From CAZVFX01 sp964626565 (GTDB taxonomy: Bacteria; Myxococcota_A; UBA9042; CAIXZC01): DNA of 57,658 bases. Below, one piece after another: positions 17,916-25,728 of the stretch (position 1 is the first letter of the stretch; the number at the start of each line of letters is the position of its first letter). Where the stretch lies: contig CAZVFX010000034.1 in NCBI GenBank assembly GCA_964626565.1, forward strand, positions 1-57,658, given 5' to 3'. The notes beneath the pieces are model-generated. The model worked only from the letters and a program-made list of their open reading frames with translations. It did not search any database and was not told the DNA's origin. Both the position numbers and the translations under genes were made by a program.

Positions 17916-18398
17916 ATGAAAGTATGGAAATATGGCGACGATATAAACACTGACATGCTGTTCCCGGGTAAGTATACGTACACGTGTGGAACTGCCGAGG
18001 AGATCAGACCCCATTTGCTGGAGGACCTCGATCCGGAGTTCTCCGGTGCGGTTGAACGGGGAGATCTGGTTTTTGCCGGTAAGAACTTCGGCTGCGGCTC
18101 TTCTCGTGAGCAGCCGGTGGTGGGGTTGAAGGACGTGGGCGTGCAGGCGATTGTTGCCAAGGGATTCGCGCGCATCTTCTACCGGGCGGCCATCAACCAG
18201 GGTCTGCTGCTGGTGCAGTGCCCGGCTGCGGTAGACGCGTACAATCCGGGAGACCCGGTGGAGTTTGACCTGGACGAGGGAATCATCCGCATTGCGGGCA
18301 TCGACTACCCGTTCCCGAAACTACCGCCGGCAATTCTGGCTATTCGCGATGCGGGAGGTCTACTTCCGTACACACGCGAGGTATTAAGGAATCAATAG
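17916..18398 (+). CDS. Aconitase/isopropylmalate isomerase family, small subunit
   Basis: 160 residues, the swivelling partner of the preceding large subunit. The substrate-binding loop GCGSSREQ is at 59-66, and DDINTDMLFPGKY (8-20) is the usual N-terminal signature of the LeuD/HacB-type small subunit. The ATG is three bases after the large-subunit stop and is preceded by AAGGAGG. The loop that dictates substrate in this family begins YTYTCGTAEEI (20-30), unlike LeuD of E. coli, so the substrate cannot be fixed by eye. Confidence 0.88.
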   Translation: MKVWKYGDDINTDMLFPGKYTYTCGTAEEIRPHLLEDLDPEFSGAVERGDLVFAGKNFGCGSSREQPVVGLKDVGVQAIVAKGFARIFYRAAINQGLLLVQCPAAVDAYNPGDPVEFDLDEGIIRIAGIDYPFPKLPPAILAIRDAGGLLPYTREVLRNQ

Positions 18399-18441
18399 AA
18401 AGCTAATCTGAAACAGAATTTGGACATAAAGGAGGAAGATC

Positions 18442-19560
18442 GTGGCACCTAATGGAAGCGCTCCCAAAAAGACCGGCTGGAGCACGGTCACGACCAAAGT
18501 CGAAGCGAACAACCTGGTCGTCGCGGGATACCCGCTGGCTCAGTTGATTGAGCACTCCAATCCGTTGGAGACGGCGCACCTTCTCATCACGGGCGAACTG
18601 CCCAGCGCGGCAGTCCTGGCCGCCCATGACGAATCGGCCAAGCGTGCGGCCGGCCTGCCCGCACCGAATGTTGAGTGGTTTGAGGGGGAAGACATCTCCG
18701 CGGCCCTGGGCAACTGCCTCCTTTCGGACAAGGACCTGTTCGCCGTGCCCCAGACCGGGGACGACGGGCCGGTAAACAAGACCATCTTCGCGCTGGGCCG
18801 CATGGCTCGATATCTGGCCTACCTTCTCGGCAACGAAGCCGCGCTGGACAAGGCGGTTACGGCCGAGCCCTTCGGCAGCTTCATCTACCGGGCGGTCACC
18901 GGCGAAGAGTCGGTTGACGAAAAGCGTGGCAAGATGATTGAGACGATCATTACGGCCTGTGTCGACCACGGCGTGACGCCTCCATCGGCCCAGGCGGGCA
19001 TGATTGCGGCTTCGGTCCGTGCAGACTACGCCATGTCTCTGTGCAGCGGTGTCGGCGCCATCACCGACGTCCACGGCGGGGCCGGGGCGAAAGCCGCCCG
19101 GGTGTTCCTGAAGATCGTTGACAAGGCGGGTGCAGAGGACCTCTCCATCGAGAAGGCCACCGAGGCGCTGATTGTTGAGTACCGTGAGACGAAGAAGCGG
19201 ATCCAGGGTATGGGGCACCGTGTGCACAACACCGACCCGCGCCGCGACGTACTGTGGGTGCGGTCCAAGGAATACGGACTGGCGGGCCCATGCGTGGAAG
19301 TGTCCGAAGTCATCACCGATGTTTTCCAGCGGGTGAGCGGCAAGTACCTGCCGATCAATGTCGACGGAGTTATCGGCGCTATCGTCGCAGACATGGGGCT
19401 CAACATCGACCTTGCCAAGGCGCTGTTCGTGTACGGCCGCCTGGCAGGACTTTCGGCCCACTACTTCGAAGAAATTTCTACCCAGCGCCCCATGCGTCGG
19501 ATCAATTTTGGCGACGCCGTCTACGAAGGCGAAGCGGACCGGGACTATCCCGTCAAGTAG
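18442..19560 (+). CDS. Citrate synthase / citryl-CoA lyase family protein
   Basis: 372 residues with a GTG start six bases after AGGAGG. The catalytic set of the family is complete: DHG (175-177), HGGA (211-214), GHRVH (258-262) and Asp308 in INVDGVIGA. The C-terminal part (NVDGVIGAIVADMG, VYGRLAGLSAHYFEE) resembles the citryl-CoA lyase module of ATP-citrate lyase and the stand-alone citryl-CoA lyases more than ordinary citrate synthases. It could therefore either condense acetyl-CoA and oxaloacetate or split citryl-CoA. The next two genes encode a synthetase pair of the succinyl-CoA/citryl-CoA synthetase type, so all three modules that make up ATP-citrate lyase are adjacent here as separate proteins. 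Direction of the reaction is inference. Confidence 0.85.
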   Translation: MAPNGSAPKKTGWSTVTTKVEANNLVVAGYPLAQLIEHSNPLETAHLLITGELPSAAVLAAHDESAKRAAGLPAPNVEWFEGEDISAALGNCLLSDKDLFAVPQTGDDGPVNKTIFALGRMARYLAYLLGNEAALDKAVTAEPFGSFIYRAVTGEESVDEKRGKMIETIITACVDHGVTPPSAQAGMIAASVRADYAMSLCSGVGAITDVHGGAGAKAARVFLKIVDKAGAEDLSIEKATEALIVEYRETKKRIQGMGHRVHNTDPRRDVLWVRSKEYGLAGPCVEVSEVITDVFQRVSGKYLPINVDGVIGAIVADMGLNIDLAKALFVYGRLAGLSAHYFEEISTQRPMRRINFGDAVYEGEADRDYPVK

Positions 19561-19581
19561 GACAACCAAAGAGGAGAGCCA

Positions 19582-21069
19582 ATGCCAGCGCTACCTGAGT
19601 ATAAAACTAGAGTGCTCCTCGGCAACGAGGAGGTGCCATTGGTAGGCGGAGTGTACGTGGCGGCCGGAGAGGATCTTCCGGAGCAGCTGCCGGCAGCCCC
19701 GCAGTACCTGAAGGCGCAGATTCCCGGCGCCACCAGCCGTGCAGCACACGGCCTGGTGCGCAGAGTCGAAACGGACGACGAACTGAAGGCGAGCCTTGCC
19801 GAATTGCTGGCCCCGGGGCCCTGGGGCCAGGTGGAAGGCGTACTTATCGCCGAGCCGGTGAAGATGACCGGCGAGTACTACGCAGCCTGCATGTTGGACT
19901 TCGGCAGCGCGGAGAAGTTGCCGGGCGGCGTCCTGCTGTTTTCGGTTGAGGGCGGGTCCGGAGTTGAAGGAAGGACCGAGTCTCTGCAGAAGATACCGTT
20001 TTCGCTGCTCAATCTTCCGTCTGCCGCTGACTTTGCCGCGGCACTGGGCGGCGTCCAGAATGCGGAGACTATTGGAGCCTTCCTGGAAGGTTTCGCCCGG
20101 ACCTTCGCCAAGTACAAGCTGACCGTTCTGGAGACCAACCCCATCGGCGTGCTCGAGGACGGCTCCCTGGTGGTAGTGGACTGCCGGGCCGAGTTCGAGA
20201 AGCACGCAGTATCCAAGGCAAACAAAGAGCTGTTCGCCCAGGCCCCCTCCGTCAAGGAAGACCTGACTCGGTTGGAGCGGCTGGTAGCCAAGGTGAACGA
20301 GGCTGACCCGGCGGGCACAGGCTTTATCCGTGAGAACCGCGAGCCGGCCCCGGAAGGCGCCTGGCGCGTCGCCACCAACCTGTGCGGCGGCGGCGGCAAG
20401 ATGTTGTGGGAGATGACCACCGGAGCCCGGGAAGACATCTACGAAATGAACGAGTCCGATACGTCGGGCGGCTTGTCTGCGTTCAAGAGCTATCGGGTGC
20501 TGAGGGCGATCCTGGAGATGGAAGACTCCCAGGCTCTCCTTCTCACCGGGTCGGGCATGGGCTTCCAGAACCAGTATCACCTGGCCGCGGCCATGTGGAA
20601 GGGCCTGAGAGAGAGTGCGACCCCCCTTCCTGCGCTGCTGAGGTTCGGCGGCACGGATGAGGACAAGGGAAAGGCGCTCATCGACCGGGTTGCAGAAACT
20701 CTGCCGGTACCGGTGAAGACTTACCCTGCCCACGTGTTTCCCAACGCCATGGTGGACGACATTGCCGAACTTGCGGCCGCGGACAGAGTGAAGGTTACTC
20801 CCGAGCCGGCACCGTCGGGTGAGCCCACCTTCAGCGTGGCGGTCCCTCCGGGAGATTTCTACTTCTATCCGGAGAAGTGGACCGGCGACCAGGCGCCGGA
20901 GTGCGTGGGCGTCTGCCCCACGGAATTCCTCGCTTGGAACGCGGAGAAGCACACCATCGAGACGGTGGAAGGTGCACGCTGCATCGGATGCCTGCTGTGC
21001 GAGACCGTATCCCTGCTTGAAGGCAACGGCGAACTGCGCATCAAGCTCGACATGCCGGAGGTGGACTAA
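19582..21069 (+). CDS. ATP-grasp acyl-CoA synthetase beta subunit with C-terminal [4Fe-4S] ferredoxin domain
   Basis: 495 residues with GAGGAG five bases before the ATG. Residues 1-200 are an ATP-grasp domain related to succinyl-CoA synthetase beta, the N-terminus of ATP-citrate lyase, and CcsA; TVLETNPIGVLEDG and VVDCRAEFEKHA mark the Mg-ATP site. Residues about 255-410 are the CoA-ligase-type domain. An extra 70 residues follow: C445 in VCPTEF plus C467, C470 and C473 in CIGCLLC give the four ligands of one cubane cluster, as in FixX-like mono-cluster ferredoxins; C441 is a fifth cysteine. I know of no ordinary succinyl-CoA synthetase with such a tail. The TAATG junction couples it to the alpha subunit. 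Substrate may be succinate or citrate. Confidence 0.85.
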   Translation: MPALPEYKTRVLLGNEEVPLVGGVYVAAGEDLPEQLPAAPQYLKAQIPGATSRAAHGLVRRVETDDELKASLAELLAPGPWGQVEGVLIAEPVKMTGEYYAACMLDFGSAEKLPGGVLLFSVEGGSGVEGRTESLQKIPFSLLNLPSAADFAAALGGVQNAETIGAFLEGFARTFAKYKLTVLETNPIGVLEDGSLVVVDCRAEFEKHAVSKANKELFAQAPSVKEDLTRLERLVAKVNEADPAGTGFIRENREPAPEGAWRVATNLCGGGGKMLWEMTTGAREDIYEMNESDTSGGLSAFKSYRVLRAILEMEDSQALLLTGSGMGFQNQYHLAAAMWKGLRESATPLPALLRFGGTDEDKGKALIDRVAETLPVPVKTYPAHVFPNAMVDDIAELAAADRVKVTPEPAPSGEPTFSVAVPPGDFYFYPEKWTGDQAPECVGVCPTEFLAWNAEKHTIETVEGARCIGCLLCETVSLLEGNGELRIKLDMPEVD

Positions 21070-22034
21070 TGAGCGGAATTCTTGAACATCTGATCGGAAT
21101 CGAAACTCCGAAAGTCCTGAGCGTGGGAATCACCGGCCGGCAGGGCAAGGGCCGCACCCGGCTCATGAAGAAGATGGGCACCCAGGTGCTCGCCGGCTGC
21201 ACTCCCGGCAAGGGAGGGCAGGAGGTGGATGGTGTGCCGGTATTCAACTCGGCCGCCGAGGCGGTTGCCGCGGTGCCGGAACTGAACTGCGCGGTGATGT
21301 ACGTTCCTGCCGGTGCGATCAAGGTTGCAGCCATGGACGCCATGAACGCGGGCCTGAAATTCTCGGTGTTGACCGCGGACGGCGTGCCAACCCACGATGA
21401 AGCCGTGATGAAAGAGCACGCCAAGGCGACGGGATGCACGTATCTGGGTCCCAACACGGTTGGCATGCTGGACACGTCGGGTTACCTGTTCGGCCTCATT
21501 GGCGGCAGCGCGACCTGGGCCAGGAAGAACTACCTTCCCGGCTGCGTAGGCGTCATCTCGCGGTCCGGTGGACTCTCCCAGTTGCTGGGTGCGTTCCACT
21601 GCCGGCCCAATCTGCCGGGTCCCCGCGAGGACGGCACTTTCGGTCCGTTGTGGGGAGACAATTACCCGGGTGTCAGCGCGGTGATGTGCACGGGCGGCGA
21701 CCCGATGCCGGGCGTTACCCTGGTCGACGCTGCGTTGGCGTTCGAAAAGGACCCGCGCACCAAGGTGATCGTTGCTTACGGCGAAACCGGTACAACCCAG
21801 GAGAACGACCTGGCCGCGGCCGCCGCGGCAGGCGCGATTACCAAGCCCATCATCATGTTCCTCGGTGGTATGTACACCAAGGCCGGAGTAGCTCAGAGCC
21901 ACGCCGGTGCGATGATTCGCAACGAAGCGGAGACCTACACTTTCAAGCGCAAGGCTATGGAAGAAGCAGGTATCACTGTGGTGGAACGCCCTGACGCAGT
22001 CTTTGCCCAGACCGCGAAGGTGCTGGGCCTGTAG
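21069..22034 (+). CDS. Succinyl-CoA/citryl-CoA synthetase-type alpha subunit
   Basis: 321 residues, overlapping the beta gene by one base (TAATG) and preceded by GGAGG. The CoA-binding Rossmann domain comes first (VGITGRQGKGRTR, 19-31; GPNTVGML, 127-134). The ligase domain has the phosphohistidine His278 in QSHAGAMI, the equivalent of the SucD active-site histidine, so the ping-pong phosphoryl transfer is expected to be intact. A short insertion (about residues 178-200, rich in Pro, Gly and aromatic residues) follows the GVISRSGGLSQ motif and is not typical of SucD. It is the last gene of the operon. Succinyl-CoA + ADP + Pi is the expected pair of substrates in the oxidative direction; citrate + CoA + ATP is the alternative. 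Confidence 0.87.
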   Translation: MSGILEHLIGIETPKVLSVGITGRQGKGRTRLMKKMGTQVLAGCTPGKGGQEVDGVPVFNSAAEAVAAVPELNCAVMYVPAGAIKVAAMDAMNAGLKFSVLTADGVPTHDEAVMKEHAKATGCTYLGPNTVGMLDTSGYLFGLIGGSATWARKNYLPGCVGVISRSGGLSQLLGAFHCRPNLPGPREDGTFGPLWGDNYPGVSAVMCTGGDPMPGVTLVDAALAFEKDPRTKVIVAYGETGTTQENDLAAAAAAGAITKPIIMFLGGMYTKAGVAQSHAGAMIRNEAETYTFKRKAMEEAGITVVERPDAVFAQTAKVLGL

Positions 22035-22406
22035 CTCCCCCAACGATCTCAGCCGTCCCAGCCAACCCCTTTGAGCAATCCTGTAAGGCCTTTAACTCCA
22101 ACGGTCGGAACCGGGCCATTTTATTAGTATTTTCTACGCGCTGAAATCAAAACCCGGCATTGCACGTCTGCGCCCTTGGAACTTGGGCGTCTAAAGTGCT
22201 TGAAAAGCAGGAGAAAACAGGTTTTTTTTGTTGACAACAGGATCCTCGCTAGCCTAGATTGTCAAGGTCGTTGTCGGCTTGGCCGACCGAAGGGGTGTTG
22301 CTGAGCCTGGAAGTTACCGCCTGTTCTTATCCCCGCAAACGGTGACGATGATGAAATTGAGAGTTAGCTGTAAGTTGACCATATGGACCAACATAGTGAG
22401 GTGACA
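22035..22406. other. 372-base intergenic region before the membrane oxidoreductase operon
   Basis: No ORF, tRNA or clear intrinsic terminator was found. It contains a short imperfect dyad around 22172-22190 (CGCCC ... GGGCG around a nine-base loop), an A/T-rich patch with eight Ts near 22222, and the promoter listed separately. A leader of about 140 bases separates that promoter from the start codon. Confidence 0.5.
22231..22260 (+). promoter_or_regulatory. Putative promoter of the molybdopterin oxidoreductase operon
   Basis: Perfect TTGACA (22231-22236), 18-base spacer, TAGATT (22255-22260), directly after a T-run. Confidence 0.55.
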
Positions 22407-25064
22407 ATGAAAGCGCAGCCAGGAAATGTCAAAGAAGACGTTTGGATTCCGACTTCCTGTGGCGGCTGCTACGGGCAGTGCGGGATCCGCGCCCGGCGGG
22501 TTGACGGGACTATCGTCGAAATCGAGGGTAATCCATTAAGCTCGGCCGGATCAGGCCGGATCTGTGCAAAGGGCACGGCGCAGCTCATGACCCTCTACGA
22601 CCCTCACCGGCTGGATTATCCGGTGAAGAGAGGGAATCCTGAGAAGGGAGTCAACGCGGACCCGCAGTGGCAGCGGATCTCCTGGGACGAGGCTTACGAC
22701 CTGATGGTCGAGAAGCTGAAGGAAGTCCAGGACGATCCTCGAGGATGCTACTTCCAGGCCACGACGGTGCAGACCAGTGAAATCCGGTTCGCCGTTCCGG
22801 CCTTCCAGCGGTCGTTCGGCTTCAAGAACTACTGGGTTTCGGGCGGCGGCTTGTGGTGCGGCAACGGTGCGCACTTCATGAACGGCATCATGCACGCTTC
22901 CTGGTCGATCATTCCCGACTGGAACTACAACAACCTGACGCTTTACTTTGGTTGTTCGAAGGGCCACGGGGCCGGCCACGCTGCGCTTCGCAGTGCGACC
23001 CAGGTCGCCGACGCCCGGGTCAGGGGCATGAAGGCCATCGTGTTTGACCCGTACCTGTCGACACAGGCGTCCAAGGCGTATGAGTGGGTGCCCATTCGTG
23101 TAGGTACGGACGGCGCGCTCGTTTTGGGAATGATCAACTACTTGATCAATGACCTGAACGTCTACGACGCTCACTACCTGAAGCTGAAGACCAATTCGCC
23201 GTACCTGGTGAAGGAAGACGGGTACTACAAGCGCGATGCGGCCACCAACAAGCCGCTAATCTGGGACCCGGTGGACAAGAAGGCCAAGCCCTTTGACGAC
23301 TCCACCATCCGGAACTATGCGATCCTGGGTGAGTTCGAAGTTGACGGCGAGAAGGTGAAGCCGGGCTTCCAGCTCTTCAAGGACCACTTGAAGAAGGAAT
23401 ACCCGGTGGAGAAGGTGGCGAAGATATCCACCATCCCCGAGGATACCATCAAGCGCATCACCAAGATGTGGGCCGAGGAAGCCCAGATCGGGTCCACCAT
23501 CACCGTTGACGGCAAGAAGCTTCCGTTGCGGCCGGTGGCAGCCATCTTCTTCCGGGGCAGCCAGGGGCACGTGAACTCGGGCTGGACCTGCCTGTCCATC
23601 GACCTGCTCAACCACATGGTTGGTGCGGCCGACGTACCGGGCGGCTCCATGGGTCACGGGCCACCGGTATGCCAGGGTCTGGAGTCCACGGGCAAACCCA
23701 ACACGGTTCCCTACGCGGACGACGACGGCCTCATGGTTGTGAAGGGTTGGGTCTACGACCACAAACCTTATCCGCTGAGGACCGTTGGACCGCCCAAGCG
23801 CCTGGACATGCAGGACATGTTCCCGTGCTCGGTGTACAACGCCTGGTCTATTACATCTCTGGACTGGTACAAGTGGCTTGACCACTTCAAGGTTGACTAC
23901 CGGCCCCAGGTGTTCTTCAATTTCGGGTCGAACTCAGTCATGACCATGGCTAATGCCGACGAAGTGACCGAGAATTTCCTGAAGAAGTTCACATACGTCA
24001 TTTCGTTCAACATCTACCACAGCGAGTTTACCGAGGCGGTGGCCGACATCGTGCTGCCCGACTGCTCGTTCCTGGAACGGTACACGCCGTGCGTGACCTT
24101 CCCGTCCACTTTCTGCCACCCCACCGCGGTGGAGAAGTGGTCCTGGCAGATTCGCCAGCCTGTGGTTGAGCCCATTGCGGAGCGGCGTGACTTCAACGAC
24201 GTGATGCTGGAACTGGCCAAGCGGCTGGGAATCGCGGGCAAGTACTATGAGGAGATCAACAAGTTGGTCCCGATTCGGTACGGCGGCGAGATGAGTGAAG
24301 AGAACGCGATCAAGTCTGACGGAGACTACACCTGGTACGAGATCTGCGACCGGGTCGTGCGGGACCGTTTGGGCCCTGAGAACGACATGGCCGCACTGAT
24401 GAAGACGGGTGTCTACTCCTGGCCGATGAAGGTTGAAGAGACCTATTGGCGATGGTTCGTTCCTGTCCGCGTACCGGTCTACTTCGAGTACTTCCTCGAA
24501 GCGCAACGGCAGGGCATGGAATTCAGCAAGGAATGGGGCACTCCGGAAGGTGTCACCGACGGATTGCTCAAGCACGGCATTGCCGACTGGGACTTCTTCA
24601 ATCCGCTGGCTCACTGGAACCCGTGTCCGTCGCATCCGGAACACCACCGCACTCCGTCTGCGGAGTATGATCTGTGGGCGTTCTGCTGGCGGCCTTCGTT
24701 CCACACGCAGTCGTCATCTCAGAACAATGCATGGCTGGATGAGATTTCGGTCAACGACCCGTGGGTGTACCTCATTCAGTTGAACGAGGACACCGGGAAG
24801 TCCAAGGGTTTGAACGACCAGGACTTCATCTACATCGAGAATGCGAAGGGCCGGAAGATCCATGGGCGAGTCCATCTCATTCAGGGTCTCCATCCCGAGC
24901 ATATCTGCATTGCCGGCTGTCACGGTCACTGGGCGAGGGGAACACCGGTTGCCAAGGGCAAGGGGGTCTTCTTTGATGACCTGGCCCTCTGCGACCTGGA
25001 ACACACCGACTCTCTGACTCAGGGTTCCGACACCTGCGTGAAAGTAAAAATCTATAAAGGGTAA
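22407..25064 (+). CDS. Molybdopterin (Mo/W-bisMGD) oxidoreductase, catalytic subunit, cytoplasmic type
   Basis: 885 residues from ATG 22407 (GAGGTG upstream; an earlier ATG at 22383 lacks a ribosome site). It is a DMSO-reductase-superfamily protein: an N-terminal [4Fe-4S] motif of C18, C21, C25 and C53, then Cys151 in GLWCGNG, the likely metal ligand, and C-terminal molybdopterin-binding regions. There is no Tat signal, so the active site should face the cytoplasm. With the next two genes it forms a catalytic/FeS/NrfD three-subunit complex of the CISM type. Members reduce or oxidise sulfur compounds, arsenic, nitrate, organic acids or CoA-esters (for example phenylacetyl-CoA in PadBCD). The substrate cannot be told from motifs; proximity to acyl-CoA enzymes makes a CoA-ester or organic substrate worth testing. 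Cys rather than Ser or Sec as ligand is inference. Confidence 0.85.
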   Translation: MKAQPGNVKEDVWIPTSCGGCYGQCGIRARRVDGTIVEIEGNPLSSAGSGRICAKGTAQLMTLYDPHRLDYPVKRGNPEKGVNADPQWQRISWDEAYDLMVEKLKEVQDDPRGCYFQATTVQTSEIRFAVPAFQRSFGFKNYWVSGGGLWCGNGAHFMNGIMHASWSIIPDWNYNNLTLYFGCSKGHGAGHAALRSATQVADARVRGMKAIVFDPYLSTQASKAYEWVPIRVGTDGALVLGMINYLINDLNVYDAHYLKLKTNSPYLVKEDGYYKRDAATNKPLIWDPVDKKAKPFDDSTIRNYAILGEFEVDGEKVKPGFQLFKDHLKKEYPVEKVAKISTIPEDTIKRITKMWAEEAQIGSTITVDGKKLPLRPVAAIFFRGSQGHVNSGWTCLSIDLLNHMVGAADVPGGSMGHGPPVCQGLESTGKPNTVPYADDDGLMVVKGWVYDHKPYPLRTVGPPKRLDMQDMFPCSVYNAWSITSLDWYKWLDHFKVDYRPQVFFNFGSNSVMTMANADEVTENFLKKFTYVISFNIYHSEFTEAVADIVLPDCSFLERYTPCVTFPSTFCHPTAVEKWSWQIRQPVVEPIAERRDFNDVMLELAKRLGIAGKYYEEINKLVPIRYGGEMSEENAIKSDGDYTWYEICDRVVRDRLGPENDMAALMKTGVYSWPMKVEETYWRWFVPVRVPVYFEYFLEAQRQGMEFSKEWGTPEGVTDGLLKHGIADWDFFNPLAHWNPCPSHPEHHRTPSAEYDLWAFCWRPSFHTQSSSQNNAWLDEISVNDPWVYLIQLNEDTGKSKGLNDQDFIYIENAKGRKIHGRVHLIQGLHPEHICIAGCHGHWARGTPVAKGKGVFFDDLALCDLEHTDSLTQGSDTCVKVKIYKG

Positions 25065-25076
25065 GAGGTGACGAAA

Positions 25077-25712
25077 ATGAGCGTAAGATATGGATTTGTC
25101 ATCGACCTGAAACGGTGCTACGGGTGCTACTCGTGTACTGCGGCTTGCAAGGCGGCGAACAACACGCCCCAGGGCATCGACTTCGCCAAGTGCCTGCAGG
25201 CTGAGGTAGGCGACTACCCCGGGGCTAGCCGTCAGATGTTGCCGACTTTGTGTATGCAGTGCGAAGAGCCTGCGTGCATGGAAGTCTGCCCCACTGGCGC
25301 TACCACCCAGGACGAACACGGAATCGTGCAAGTGGACAAGGACTTGTGCATGGGCTGCAAGTACTGCATGATGGCGTGCCCCTACGGGCAGCGTCACGTG
25401 GTTGGCGATTGGGACTCCTACTTCCCGGATTCGGAGAAGAAGGGTTTGGACGCCTATCAGGCCTATTGCAAGAAGAAGTGGGACGACAAGTACGGCTATG
25501 GTGTTGCGGCCAAGTGCACGTTCTGCATGGACCGCGTCGAGGAGGGCCGGGAGCCCAACTGCGTCCAGTCTTGTCCGGCGCGCGCCCGCTATTTTGGGGA
25601 TCTCAACGATCCGAACAGCGAAGTTTCCATCCTGGTCCGCCGGGAGAGAGGCTTCCAGTTGAACCCTGAGTTCGGCACCGAGCCGCGCGTCTACTACTTG
25701 CCACCGAGATAA
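25077..25712 (+). CDS. Four-cluster ferredoxin-like electron transfer subunit
   Basis: 211 residues; the ATG at 25077 is taken because GAGGTG lies six bases upstream, 12 bases after the catalytic gene stop. Cysteine groups CYGCYSCTAACK, CMQCEEPACMEVCP, CMGCKYCMMACPYG and CTFCMD...CVQSCP provide ligands for four iron-sulfur clusters, as in PsrB/DmsB/PhsB-type subunits. It passes electrons between the Mo/W site and the membrane subunit. No signal peptide, consistent with a cytoplasmic complex. Confidence 0.92.
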   Translation: MSVRYGFVIDLKRCYGCYSCTAACKAANNTPQGIDFAKCLQAEVGDYPGASRQMLPTLCMQCEEPACMEVCPTGATTQDEHGIVQVDKDLCMGCKYCMMACPYGQRHVVGDWDSYFPDSEKKGLDAYQAYCKKKWDDKYGYGVAAKCTFCMDRVEEGREPNCVQSCPARARYFGDLNDPNSEVSILVRRERGFQLNPEFGTEPRVYYLPPR

Positions 25713-25728
25713 GGGAGGAGGATCAACC

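Noticed and set aside
16650..18398. Leucine-biosynthesis leuCD
   Set aside because: No leuA/leuB nearby and the operon is TCA-like; kept only as an alternative.
19591..20952. 453-codon minus-strand frame opposite the synthetase gene
   Set aside because: Shadow of the ATP-grasp gene in GC-rich DNA; no recognisable domain.
22035..22406. Intrinsic terminator in the eight-T stretch near 22222
   Set aside because: The Ts are not preceded by a stable GC stem.
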